Positions 45,158-56,815 of a stretch of DNA of 64,000 bases are shown here, one piece after another; position 1 is the stretch's first letter, and every line of letters begins with the position of its first letter. The stretch comes from Alopecurus myosuroides (Eukaryota; Streptophyta; Magnoliopsida; Poales; Poaceae). The notes under the pieces are model-generated. The model was given only the letters and a program-made list of their open reading frames with translations. It made no database searches and was not told the origin of the DNA. Position numbers and translations under genes: made by a program. The stretch spans positions 47,358,920-47,422,919 of the forward strand of contig CM054063.1 in assembly GCA_028641055.1 (NCBI GenBank), in the 5' to 3' direction.

Positions 45158-48100
45158 TGTAACACCTGGGGTGTTACCCTAGATAGAAAATTGGTTGTTG
45201 CATTGCCTCACATGCATCATATGCCTTGCATCATGTTTGCAAAACCAATCAAAGATTCAAACCAAATTAAACTTTCCCACATTAACCAAAATTGCAAACT
45301 AAAAACCAACTCAATTGTTTTTTCACTGGTTGAATTTGTTTTAATCCAATTGCTTGTTAATAAAATTTTCTCTGTTATCAAAACCCTAATGGCAAATTGA
45401 ATTTCAAATAAAATCATAGTTGATATGATCCAAAATTGAGGTTTAACAATTAAATTCTTGCAAAACAAATTTTTCAATAATGTTTGCATAAGGGTTTGAA
45501 CTTATTAAATGGAATTTGCCTATTTCCAAAATTTCCCAAATCAAACATTGTTTGAATTTCACCTAAAACCTTTAAACCAAATTAAATATTCAAAATTGTG
45601 AAACAATGATTAACTTTTGCTTTAATTATTTGTTTTGGAAATTATCACAAATAAGTCCTAAAAGAAAACCCTAACCCTTCTCTAGCTCTCTCTTTTATTC
45701 TTTACAAAAAAAACCAACTAGTAGAAAAAAATAAAAATAAAAGCCAAGGAGAAGAACCAGCCCACCCCATCCTCTCCTTTTTCTTCCCCTAAGCCCACCT
45801 TTCTTTCCAGCCCGTTACCCCCTTCCTGTCATCCTCTTCCTCGACGTCAGCAATGGTACGATCATCATCAGAACCGTATGATCCTCCTCCACCCCCTGGA
45901 TGGCCTGCCGTACCCATGGCTCCTTCCCCATATATCTCCCCTCACCCCTCTGCTAGCCCTAGAAACCCTAGAGCCCCCCCATCCATCGCCGCCGTCCTCC
46001 CTATCTTCCACCTCTCTCTGCTAGTCCTCTGAATGTCTGTAGCAACCGTGAGCACCACTGCCCCTCTCATCGCGGCCACGATCTGATCACCTCGAGGAGC
46101 CACGGATCCCGGGAATGGAACCGCGGCGTCCTCCTGGACCTCCCCGCCCCCTCGCTGCTCGCTGGGATCCACGGTGTGGACCGCGCCGTCGCCGGGAGAA
46201 GCCCCGCTGCTACCTGCCGTCGGCTTTCGTCATCGACAGACAGAACGAGGTGAGCAGGGCCCACCTCTCTCCTTCCCTCCTTACATCTCCACGCTCTCCG
46301 CACCCACACGACACACACCGGCGAGCACCCGCACGGGCAGCGCCCAGCGCGGCCGCAGCAGGAGCCCGCGCGTCCGCCTCTGTCCGGCGAGCGACAGAAC
46401 CATTGTTCAGTTTCGTCAGTCAGTTAAACTGACGGAAATCACACCTCAACTGGTCACCTGCACTGAACCACTCACAAAACGCTTCACAGCCCAGTTGGTT
46501 CAGTTCCCCTCGCGCGCGGTGCAGATCCTGGGATCGAATCACAGGGGCGCAACCCCTTTTTTTCCTTTTTCCCATCGCCCGCATCCGGCCCCACGGGTCA
46601 TTGACTCCCTGTTGCCCCGTCAGCTGCACACCCACGAGCAGTCAGCGCCACCCTGGCGTGGCCCCACTGGTCAGCCAGTGTGGGTAGCCCAGCCGCTGTG
46701 CAAAGTGCTTAATTCCCTATTTTCTTTTTTTCCAAAAATGATTAATAACCCTAGATTTCAAATGGATGTAATTTCCAATTTATAAATCCAAATCACACAA
46801 ACTTTATATGTATCCCACTCCAAATTTCCTTTACTTTTCAAATATGCCATTTGTTTTCTGTTTTGGATTTTCAAAATGCAATTCAAATTTGAATTCAAAT
46901 AATTCAATTGTAATTTGCAACAATTCATAAATAATTCATACTATTTCCAAATAAGGCAAATAAAATATGTTTTCCATACCATTTTGAATAACCTTTTCAA
47001 ATATAAATTTTGTTTCATGGTTTGAATAATTTAAATTGCCTTAATAATTTAATACTTGTTTAATTCATTTAAATTTGATAAAATCATAACTTGCTCAAAA
47101 TAAAATAATTTTGAACATGCAAAATATGTTTTCAAACCATCAAAGTGTGAACTTTTCAAATATGAATTTGAATTTATGTTTTGAACAAATAAAATTCAAA
47201 TAATATTCAAACTTGAATTAAATTCAATTAAAACTTGTTTAATATTGTTTAATTCATAATTGAATTATCCTAATTCCAATTTCAATATTTGAAACATGTA
47301 ATCCAACTAAAATTTGATGTTATTTTCAAATACAAATTTTGTTAATTGTTTTGAACACTTTAACTTGATGAAAACAACAATTGCTTGTGTGACATGCTTA
47401 AGTAACCAAACTTTCCACACTTAACCAATAATTTCCAAACTTGTTAAACCTTATTTCAACTGGTTCTATTGTTGTTATTTTGTTGTTTTCCTCATCCATG
47501 CATCATGCTAATCCACCTACACCTGTTGACTAGTTGGAAAACAATTGTTTCAACCATAATTCATGGGCTTTTCATATGCAACTCAAATTGCATATGGGTC
47601 CATTTAAATCTGTTTATCTTGTCAACTAGTTTATTCTGATGCATCTTTAACTTGTCATGCATCCATATCTTGATCATGCTGGATCTTTTGCCGTAGTAGT
47701 AATTGTTGCATCCGGTGTTTGTTCGAGGTTCGTTGCTTCTTCCCGGATAGGACGCTGAGATGATGTGAGCAACGACAAGTTCTGCTACCTTGCGGGATCT
47801 CAGGCAAGTATACTCACTTGCTGCCATATGGATGCCTTTCATCACTTGTTACCGATACTTTCCGTTGTTCTGTTCTGCTAGCCTTAGTAGTAGTTGTTCC
47901 TGTTACGAACCTATCACATGAATCCTTTAACCCTGATATTGCCTCACCTCCACACCTATAACCATTGCTTGTGCCCGTGTCTTACTAGCATGCCTAGGTT
48001 GTTTTGCTCGAGTCTGTTACCCGTTACTTTCTGTTGTTACTTCTATTATGTTCTGGGGGCTCGATATTAATCAATCCACCTGTTATTAATAATATGTTGA

Positions 48101-49373
48101 TAAGGCACCGGCAGGAGGCCCTAAGTGGTTTTGAGGCCTGCTAGTGTCGACCCTAATAGGAAAAGGGTCTTGTCTACTGATCCATGATGAGCGTGCTCAC
48201 CGCATCCGGGTGGTAGTATGGGACCCCCCTCGACTTAGACCTGATCTGCAGCTTGTCCGAAGAGCCACACTTAGTTCGGGTGTTCCATTTTATCCTTGCA
48301 TAATGGGTTGGCCCCCCTTGGTTACTGGTTATGATGATGATGCATATAGGGCGAGGCCTGTAGTGCCGGGGTGTTGTGTCCTGCGGGAGTTTTGCACACC
48401 TGCGCTGAGTATTCGGCTGCGTGGCTGGGACCTTATAGCTCCGTGGCTCCTAGGATGGGTTGTAGAGATGGTTTGGGTCGTGTCAAGCCAACCTGAGTTT
48501 TAGTTGGTGGCTTGAGTGTGTACGGGTACTGGAGCACACCCTGCAGGGATAAATCTTCTCGAGAAGCCGTGTTGTCCACGGTTATGTGGCGACTTGGTGA
48601 AAGTACTGGCTAACAAGTACTCAGAACAACTTACACCTAACTAATGATAACTTGACTAGTAATAGTCTTATTGACACAACAACCTGATCCATTATTCATT
48701 AATTCAACTGTGTGAGTTATCCTCGGATTGCTTCTTCGGATAAGGGGCGAGATCCAGGATGGGTTTGTTTGGATTTACTTTCAGTTGGTTACAATCCTCG
48801 ATCTTATCTTCTTTCTGTTAGCCGGAAGTGGTAGAATTTTCTGTAGTTGGTTAGTGCAGCCCGCTGTCGCTTATTTGCAATAATCCCTTCCTTTCCGTTG
48901 ATCCCAAAGTATTTGTATCTTGTGATGACTGGCTACGCCGGTATCTTGTGAGTATAGTTTATCCACTTGCCAGTACTTAATCGTACTGACCCACGAATCT
49001 CTTTCGTGGCTGCAAATTCCAACTTGCAGTCAACAGGTTTGAAGTCTGACGACGTTAGCTTGGGAATCCCTCCGGCTTGGCCTGGGCAGGGATTGGACGC
49101 TCTCGGTTATCTTCAGGACTCTTAGTCCAATTTGGATCTTGTCCGTAGACGGACGATATGTTGTTTCTTCCGCTGTTATTTTGGATCTTTGTAATGTATC
49201 AGTTGTATCCCTGGCTTGTCTGAGTCATCTTGTATCTATCTGTTTCTGTTGTAATTGTGGAATATTCGTGAACTATTGTAATGTTATCACAAGTGGCAAC
49301 CTGGAATCGGTTATTATGTGGATTTTGGCGGGAATGCTGAAATCTGCATAGTGCCTGATCTCGGGGCGTCACA
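45158..49373 (+). repeat. LTR D
   Basis: 4216 bp, nearly identical to C. A 5-base insertion near 45911 (CCCAT) and a T-arm change in the tRNA-like unit are among the few differences. Confidence 0.95.
46486..46563 (+). other. tRNA-like Pol III unit in LTR D
   Basis: As in LTR C but with AATCACAGG in place of AATCCCAGG, which breaks the T-stem. T7 at 46557-46563. Confidence 0.45.
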
Positions 49374-49678
49374 TATTTCCCCTCCCATCTTATTTGTTTT
49401 GGAGTCTTCCCCCCTTGTCTATCTTTCAAAGTGTTAAGGATCCTACGTGGGTGGACGTTTTCTGAGCCTTTAACCTAATAGGTTCGATCATCGGAAGATT
49501 CCTGGTGGAAGAACATCGTCGTCACTCCGAGCAAGAATCCCTTGTTAGTGGTGTCGAGAAGCCCTTGTTAGTGGCGTCGAGGAGATCAACTGGAAGCACG
49601 AACGATAGTCGAACTTCCTTCCCCTCCCGGGTTAGCAGGTGGATTGCGAGGGCGCAATCCCTTGTTAGTGGTGTCGTC
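49374..49678 (+). other. Internal domain 2, right part
   Basis: Continues 40245-40446 after the TATTT duplication and aligns with the right part of internal domain 1. It ends with the 18-mer repeat before LTR E. Confidence 0.92.
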
Positions 49679-50894
49679 TGTAACACCTGGGGTGTTACCC
49701 TAATAGGAAGTGTTTGTTTCCTTTTTGCTTGCATCACATGCATCATATTGCATTGCACCATGTTTGCATCACAACTGAAAAATTCAAAACAATTTAAACC
49801 TTCACACATGTCTAAAAATTTCAATTGAAAGTTGCAACTCAAATTGTTTTCAATAAGTTGAAGTTGAATTTATTTCAAATTGCCTGCTAAGTAAAGTTTT
49901 CCCTGTTATTAAAACCCTAATGGCAATTCAAAAATTCAAAGCAACTCAATCCTACTTATCATATTTTCAATGTGGGTTTAAAAATTAAAATTTTGCAAAC
50001 AAATTAAATTAAATGATGCTTGCAAAATTTCTTGAGCTTATTAAATAAAACTTTGCTTATTTCCAAAATTTCCAAAATTTCCATAATCAAACCTTATTTG
50101 GAATTCAAATAACAAATTAGAAATTAAATTAATACTCTAAATTTTGAAGTTAATGTTAACATTACTTTTAATTGATGTTTTGCAAATTAACAAAATTTAT
50201 TTATAAAATAAAAAGAAAACCCTAACCCCTTTTCTATCCCTCTCTCCCTTTTATTCCTTACAAAAAAAAGTCAAAAGGAGAAAATAACAAAGTAGAGGGA
50301 GGCAGCCAGCCCACCTGCTTTTCTAAGCCCACCCCTTATTTCTCCCCCAAGCCCATCTCTTCCTGGCCCAGTACCCCCCTCCTTCCTTGTCGTCTTCCCC
50401 CTCGTTGCTGTCATCACCGTACGACAGCAGCAGAACCACCCGATCGATCGCCTCCCCTCCTGGATGACCGCCGTACCGAGCTCGCCCCCCCATATAGCTT
50501 CCCCTCACCCCTCTGCCTAAACCCTACCCCTCCTCATCCTCCACAGCGCCGCCCTCCATCTCTCTTCTGTTCTTCTGAACCTGCATCCACACCTCCTGCC
50601 TCTCCTCTGAACCTTCCATGGCCGGAGAAGAAGGCGCTCGGCGCCGGGGGCTGGGCAACTGCCACGGGCCGCTGACGGCGGGAATGGAACCGCGGCTATC
50701 CCCTCTACCGCCTCGCCCCTTCGCCGTTTGCTGGGAGACGCTGTGGTGGCCGCGCCGTCGCCGGCCACCGTCGCTCTCCTCTCCATCGGCAGCGCCTCCT
50801 CGACAAACAGAACGTGGTGAGCGCTCCGTATTCCCCTTCCCCTCTCCTGTCCGCACCCACACCCGCCCTAGGCACACACCGCACTCACCGCGAG
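49679..50894 (+). repeat. LTR E, truncated
   Basis: Only the first 1216 bp remain. At most sites where A and B differ, E agrees with B. The sequence stops within the GC-rich leader (ACCGCGAG) and passes straight into the copia LTR. Confidence 0.93.
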
Positions 50895-52296
50895 TAAATG
50901 CTTGATTATCTAAATGTGCAACTAAGTGAACACCCTAGATGGCACGGAACAAGTAGCAGCGGAAATAAAGGAACGGTACAAGATAACAACAAGTGAAAAA
51001 CACGGAGACAAGGATATGTTTCCCGTAGTTCCTTCTTAAAAGAAGTACATCTACGTTGGAGAGGTGGGGAGCCACCTAGGCGCTCCTCAATAGCACGGAT
51101 GTGCACACCTTGTTCTCCTTGAGCTTCTCCGGTGAGGGAGATTCTCGTTTCCACTATGAGGTCGACTTGAAGGCGTTGACCAAACCTTTACAAGGGGTTG
51201 AGGCTACTCCACAAGTGAGATGGAGGCTCTCAACAATCGAAGCTTCTTGCTACAAGGTGGAAGCTACAAGCACTAGGGTTTCCCTTGGATGACAAAGCAA
51301 CCAAGAGATTACAAGATCCCAAGAGTTGTGGTGTGGGTACACACGTTTTGGCTTGGTGGAAAGGTAGATCTAGTCCTCCTCCATGAGATCCTTGAAGGGC
51401 ATCGAGTTTGGTTGGAGGAGGAGGGAGATCGGGGCGTTTTGAAATCTACAACAATGGAGGAGAGAGAGGAATGGACGAGCTACCTATCTAGAGGAAGAAG
51501 ACAGCTATTTATAGGCTCCTCCAATTTCTGACCGTTGCAGTCCTGTAGGACCGGAATATTCCGGTGTAAGCACCGGAAATTTCCGGTCTGCCTGGGCCGG
51601 ATTTTTGAATAGTCTGGGGGGCGGAATTTTGAAATATCCGGGGGCGGAAATTTCCGCCCCAATACTCCGCCCCCCTCTCTGCGCGCGGGCACCAGCTCGT
51701 TGACGAAAATTGCTAAGGACCAGGGGCCGGATATTTGCACCGGAAATTTCCGGGGCAAATTTCCGCCCCAGCTTCTGTGCGCGGGCAGCAGCCAATTGGT
51801 GAAAACTTCTAAGGACCAGAAGACCGGAATATTGGAATATCCGGGGGGCGGATAATTGAAATATCCTGGCCCGGAAATTTCCGGACAGAATTTCCGCCCC
51901 CATCTCTGTGCGCGGGCAGCTGAGATTGCTCCATTTTCTGCTAAGTCCCAGAGGGGCGGATCTTTGCACCGGAAATTTCCGGGGCAAATTTCCGCCCTGG
52001 CTTCTGTGCGCGGGCAGAGAAAACTCTTAGTCATTTTGGAGATGCCAGAAGAGGGCCGGAATATTCCGGTGCTGGGGCCGGATATTCCGCCGCAAAGACA
52101 CCGGAATTTCCGGGCTGCGTACTGAAAAATTCGGTGGCAGTTAATCCAGAGTGTAGGCCTTCTCTTTGATCTTCCGTCAAGAATATAACAATAAGCATCT
52201 GAGATAATAGCTGTACAGTCTAAAACAACACTATTAGATAGAAGATACCCGTGTTATCATCATCACCAAAATCATTAGAGGGATCATGAGCTTTCA
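50895..52296 (-). repeat. Copia 5' LTR, 3' end missing
   Basis: Corresponds to 11731-13132 of the other LTR, so the last 90 bp (sense) are lost. TATA at 51505-51514 and the palindromic array at 51540-52120 are kept. Confidence 0.93.
51540..52120. repeat. Palindromic CCGGAAATTTCCGG array, second LTR copy
   Basis: Copy of 12376-12955 with a few changes inside the palindromes. Confidence 0.85.
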
Positions 52297-52301
52297 GATG
52301 C

Positions 52302-52633
52302 TCCATAGACAACTACCAATGCCCAAAGGAAATCATCATTCTTTGTGCATAGATGAAATTTAACAGAAAAATCTCCCGCAATAACTGTCCACACAACTAT
52401 CTTTTCAGAATTAAAACCAACCAGAATTCCACCCGATCTACCATGAGGGGGTAGACAGTACCAACAGAAGTCGTACCCCCCGGCCAAATGATTAAGTAAA
52501 CTATTATGAAAACTGGACTGCCCTGTTTCCATAATTTCAACGAAGTCAAGTTTACAATTCCTCACTGCCTTATTGATCGAACGATGCTTAGCCGGATCCC
52601 AAACCCGTCACTATTCCAAAACATCTCTTTCAT
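52302..52633 (-). pseudogene. LINE 2 ORF2, endonuclease N-terminus
   Basis: The ATG at 52631-52633 overlaps the ORF1 stop. After a frameshift near 52600 the reading LDFVEIMETGQSSF, WYCLPPHGRSGGILVGF and LWALVVVYGA is the usual start of this type of plant LINE endonuclease. It stops at the copia insertion and resumes at 11640 with the next residues of the motif. Confidence 0.88.
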
Positions 52634-55600
52634 TGCTTATTATTTTTAAACGATTTTATCCTAGCACTTCTTCTTTTCGATCTTGAATTGACAATCTTCT
52701 TGCCTCTGCGAGGATTTTTGGCCGCTACACCCTGGATAGATGACCCAAGTACATCCACCAGACCCTCTTCCTTATCATCATCATAATCCTCACACAAGTT
52801 GGAGGCCTTATGCACTACTAAGCTGGTAGATTCCAAATCAACCACACTGCTTAGATTATTACTCACAAAATTAAGCTGACGCGCACATTCTATTTTTTTA
52901 GCTCATTAACCGCACCCTCTACTTTTGACGGCGAAGTACCCAAAGAAATCCCCAACCTAGAAGCCCTCTCAATTATACAGTTATTAGAAAGAGCAGAAAA
53001 AGGGAGATTGGCTTTTGGCGAAATACCTGCAAATTTCTCATCGCGACGAGCAGCTAGTCGCTCTGCCTTCTCCATGGCAGGTACATCGACGTCTGGGTTA
53101 GCTCGAAGCCGCGCACTGCAGCGCTGCCCCCTAGACGCCTGCCTAGACGTCGATGGAGTGAATGGAGAGGTCCTCCCATCTATCCCCCGCACCCGTCCAC
53201 CTGACTGTGCCGAGTTAGGGCTAGATAGAGAGCCGCCCAACGTCGGTGCAGGAGCCATACCGCCTCCCGCTCGAACGACCCCGGTCCACCTGACCTGGGC
53301 TTGAATAGAGAGGGTACAACGACATCAGTAACGATGGCAGCAGTGTCCTTAGCCGCATCCGCGTCGGGCACATGGCCCACCACCTCCTCCGTCGCACTGA
53401 CGCCAGCAGCAGAAGGAGACCAAGCGGCCATCGTCTCCCGCGCGACTCCGAGCTGGCAAGCCTCCTGAATCGTCGAGACCAGCCTCGGTGCACTGTCAAC
53501 ATGCAGAAAGTTCCCCGGCAGTGTTCCCAGCTCACATGGCAACACGGAAACCGAGTGTGATGCGAAAGTCACAGTCGTCTCATGAACGAGCTTGGCAGGA
53601 GATGACAGCAGCTCACGTGGTTTCTCCGCAGCACCCACGGCCGGAGAAATAACATCCCACCCGAACTGCCGACGTAGCATCAGCGAGAAGACTACACCTC
53701 TAGTTGGCATAATGCTATCCACTGGCCCATTAGAAGACCCTCCTCCTACATCAGCCATAGGAGTATCAACATTAGCCACCACTCCACCCGAGCCCAGCCA
53801 ATATCATTCAAAGATGCTTTTGCTAACGCATCACGGAAGCTCATCGTCATAGTCATCAGGCAACACTTTGTCCACATTCATATCATCATAGGATTTGCCC
53901 TTCTCCTCACCCTCAACACGAAAAGAAATCTCCTAAAATGCATCCTTGATGAGCATCGGGAAGGTGGGTGGAATTTTTGTATAATTCAAACAGCCAACTA
54001 GGATTCCCAGAACACCATGCTTACGAGTATATTCCATATCCACCTTCCGAGTGACCCCCAGCAGATAACCAATAGACCAAAGAGCCAGAAAATCTCCCTT
54101 ATACTCCTATGGAATTCCAGATACTCTAATCCAGAAATCGGGAAGAGTGTCAAGAGGCTCTATCCTATGACCCCAACTGTCCACCACAATCTCACAGTCC
54201 CTGTTTGGAATCCTACAAACTCCAAACACCCTCAGCCTATCTAACTCAATTTTTGATGGAAACATTACTTTGAACATATTTTGTCCAACTTGGCTAACAT
54301 CCCATACAAAACCCTCGGTAGGCACCAGCCTCTGTAACTGAGTTATCAGCTGAGGAATCGACAACACTCCTCTAGATACAGTGATCGAAGCCAACCTTAA
54401 ATTTTCCACCTTAGCAGATAATTCTGCGAAAGTGGTAGACCAAAAATCATGAGCTCCTCATGGATATACCGGTACATGATTGGATGAGGCTTAGGTGCTG
54501 CAAGAAGCGGACATGGACCATTCACATGCACTGCACCTCCACAATACACACAGACTGGCTGCGGGCAATCCGCCAAAAAATGACCAGCGACACCGCAACG
54601 GAAACACTTCAATTTATCGAATTTCTTGGCTTTCTTCTGCACTGCCCCTGCTACCGCTGCCGCAAGCTGATCAGCGGACACTTGCTTCTCCCCAAGAGCA
54701 CGGCCCTCTTGTGCCCCTCCCAGGTTGTTCACAGGTACAGCCGGCTGCTGCAGCTGCACCGCTGGAGCATTCGCCACAAGTTGCTGATTCTGAACCAACA
54801 CCTGCTGCTGAGTATCCGCTACCAATGCTCCATTGGCTGCACCACCATTGGTACTCGAAGCCACCGGTGCATACCGGACTTGACCACTGCCCGTCCTATT
54901 GTTATTCCTCTGACCACCATAACCATAGCCACCTCTGCGACCGCCAAAACCACGGCCAAAATTGTCATATCGCTAACGCCCCCTAAACCCAGCTTGGCCT
55001 CGGTATCCAGCTCCATGACCACCTCCAGCAGCGGCATTGAACGCGAACTGAGCATTACCAGGTCCTCCATTCGTCGCAGCAGCCACCCCCGCGGTACCAC
55101 TTGGACCCGACTCAGATTAGTTAACCGGCAGTCCGCGCCCAGCCGCCTGTCCGAAACCCGCAGCAGAAACGGCACCACGTCCAGCAGCCGGATTGTGCCT
55201 AGTTTGCGCCCTACCGCGACCAGGTGCAGCCGCAGAGTGTGCAGCATCGCGCCCCAGCGGCGCAGCTTTCGGTGTGGCGGCTGCTCGATGTTTCGAGGAA
55301 AACCCTATGTTCCTCCTCGTACCGTACCCCACAGGTAACGTAGCCCTTCGCACACATGTACGGCCCAAAAACTGAAGGCCCGCAGTGTATCGGTCAGAAG
55401 CGCTCGGACCCACATCCTGACAACGTCTCCGATTAGATAAACATCGATCCTCGTTCAAATTTTGAAACTCCCAACAAGTTCTTGATACCGGAAAAGTGGA
55501 TCTCTAGCGAACGACCGGCGATCTCTTGCGCCGTCTCTGAACCACATTCCAAGATGACTCATCATCGTCCGACACCGTGAACACCGACGGTTCAAGGCAT

Positions 55601-56178
55601 GGAACCTTCAAACGACCAGAATTTTGAAGAACCTCTGGCGAGGTTGAACCAGGTGACAGAGCAACAATAGGGGAGAATGTAGTGAAAACTTTAGCTACAT
55701 ACCTTTGTGCCCATCACTTCCTCAATCTCTTCCCCCTCCTGTCTTCGCAAGATCGTAGCACGCTAGACGCCATGGAAGACGGAGTCTCGACGAACTTGTC
55801 AAAACTCATGGATCTTAGATCGACCTGCGAATTGGATGCACAGTCCGGCTCGGATTCGGAGTCTTCATCATCATCGGCCAACGCCCAGAACTGGCCGCCG
55901 ACAGACGAGTGGCCGCCTCGGTAGTTCACATTGATCTCCTCCCTCCGAACAAGCGGCGTGATCCCACTCTCGACTACCTCCGCGGCGCACAGAGGTGCTG
56001 CCACCAATACCCTCGAAAGCGCCCACCACGTCCTCTCCCGATACACGCCCCGCGGTGACCTCCACGGCCTCTCCCGAGTGCCCACCACGGTGTTCGCCGC
56101 GATCTCCTTGTCGATTGCACCGACTATGGAGTCCCCTCCGCTATCGCCACCGATGTCCCCGCTCATGTCGCGAGTCAC
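52630..56178 (-). pseudogene. LINE 2 ORF1, zinc-knuckle RNA-binding protein
   Basis: Read in pieces because of several frameshifts and stops. From the N-terminus: SSVGGQFWALADDDEDSE (near 55900), a Gln/Ala-rich stretch, two zinc knuckles at about 54500-54610 (CFRCGVAGHFLADC and CVYCGGAVHVNGPC), then the DUF4283-like block at 54409-54107 (LVPTEGFVWDVSQVG, FKVMFPSKIELDRL, LPDFWIRVSGIP), an acidic and Ser/Pro-rich part, and a basic end (RGKKIVNSRSKRRSARIK). The knuckle-before-DUF4283 order differs from LINE 1, where the knuckle follows. The TGA at 52630-52632 overlaps the ORF2 ATG as ATGA. Confidence 0.82.
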
Positions 56179-56180
56179 AG

Positions 56181-56815
56181 ATGAACAGTGTGCGTATTTT
56201 CAGAACTTGTCTTCACAACTCCGAAACATTGGCTATTTGAAAAAGAACTATTTTTGTTCTTTTAATAAGTACGCTAGATTTACAGTTCTGTTTTTATGTT
56301 TACAAAAAAGATCAAGACAGCAACAGGTATTCGTATTTTCTTGTGATCTTGTGTTTTGCTTACCAAACAGACGAGTGTCCAAGCCTAAGATTGCACTGGC
56401 TAGAACTTGTGAGGATTTGAAGTCATGACTTATTGAAGCAGAACATCAGCTAGCCAAGAGAAGGGAACTCCTTTCATATCTTTACTCGCCAATCACGAGC
56501 ATGGAAACGATCTTCAACTCCAGACTGTTTGATGGTTGTGACATCTCTGTTACTGTGTTTATTTACCGATGATGGTTTTGACATCTCTGCTATCGGTGTG
56601 GTAAGGTCCGGCATCACCGAGAAGTCGGGGAGGCTAACGAAAGGCTAGGGCGACAGTTGAACCACGACATGTCGAGCAGGGCAGGGAGCTCAGGGGGCAC
56701 CAAAAGCAGTAGCTAGGGATCGACAATGGAGAGGATGGTGCGCGGGCGGTTGGTGTGATGTTGGTGCTGTGGAGCGGAATGGTCCTAGGCCCACATCATG
56801 ATTCTTTCACACACC
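56181..56815. other. Degraded sequence with a small protein-like stretch
   Basis: At 56371-56510 a reading of about 45 codons (KPKIALARTCEDLK, one TGA at 56426-56428, then EAEHQLAKRRELLSYLY) looks coiled-coil-like and follows an acceptor-like ACCAAACAG. It could be a captured exon fragment. The rest shows nothing. Confidence 0.25.

Larger units (their letters stand above)
40447..49373 (+). mobile_element. Complete non-autonomous long-LTR element C/D
   Basis: LTRs 40447-44656 and 45158-49373, internal domain 44657-45157, TSD TATTT at 40442-40446 and 49374-49378. It is inserted in the internal domain of its own relative. The two LTRs are almost identical, so it is the youngest event seen in the array. 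It belongs to a second subfamily: the first 1.6 kb of the LTR is diverged from A/B/E, while the AT-rich centre (for example around 42130-42450) is nearly the same. Confidence 0.95.
31172..50894 (+). mobile_element. Tandem array of a non-autonomous long-LTR retrotransposon
   Basis: Order: LTR A, internal 1, LTR B, internal 2 (split by element C/D), LTR E (truncated). The internal domain is only about 0.5 kb and encodes no retroviral protein, while each LTR is about 4.3 kb. The primer-binding site and sense are on the plus strand. Large parts of the LTR align with the Tekay-type LTR in this window. The element must be moved in trans. Confidence 0.88.
11641..52296 (-). mobile_element. Ty1-copia retrotransposon (SIRE/Maximus-like), nested and deleted
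   Basis: An LTR retrotransposon on the minus strand with LTR termini TGAAAG and CTTTCA. Its 3' LTR is 11641-13132 and its 5' LTR, cut short, is 50895-52296. Remaining internal parts are the polypurine tract, an extra ORF (13437-14974), a spacer split by the gypsy insertion, and the end of copia RNase H (30841-31171). PBS, gag, protease, integrase and reverse transcriptase are absent. The RNase H end (TKALHEPRFRGLRNELN) and an extra ORF behind pol are features of the SIRE lineage (Opie, Ji, Maximus); the lineage call is inference. About 34 kb of the span is younger elements. Confidence 0.85.
52297..56180 (-). mobile_element. L1-type LINE 2, 5' part
   Basis: Carries ORF1 and the first ~110 codons of ORF2 of the LINE whose remainder is at 8204-11640. 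The 5' limit is approximate (about 56180), set by the first ORF1-like reading; I could not confirm a target-site duplication. Confidence 0.88.

Noticed and set aside
31172..50894. Satellite or segmental duplication as explanation of the 4-kb repeats
   Set aside because: TG...CA termini, primer-binding sites and the TATTT duplication show that they are LTRs.
54460..55338. 292-codon plus-strand ORF
   Set aside because: Antisense shadow of LINE 2 ORF1, which has clear zinc knuckles on the minus strand.
56327..56370. A 44-bp intron before the exon-like stretch
   Set aside because: Too short for a plant intron.
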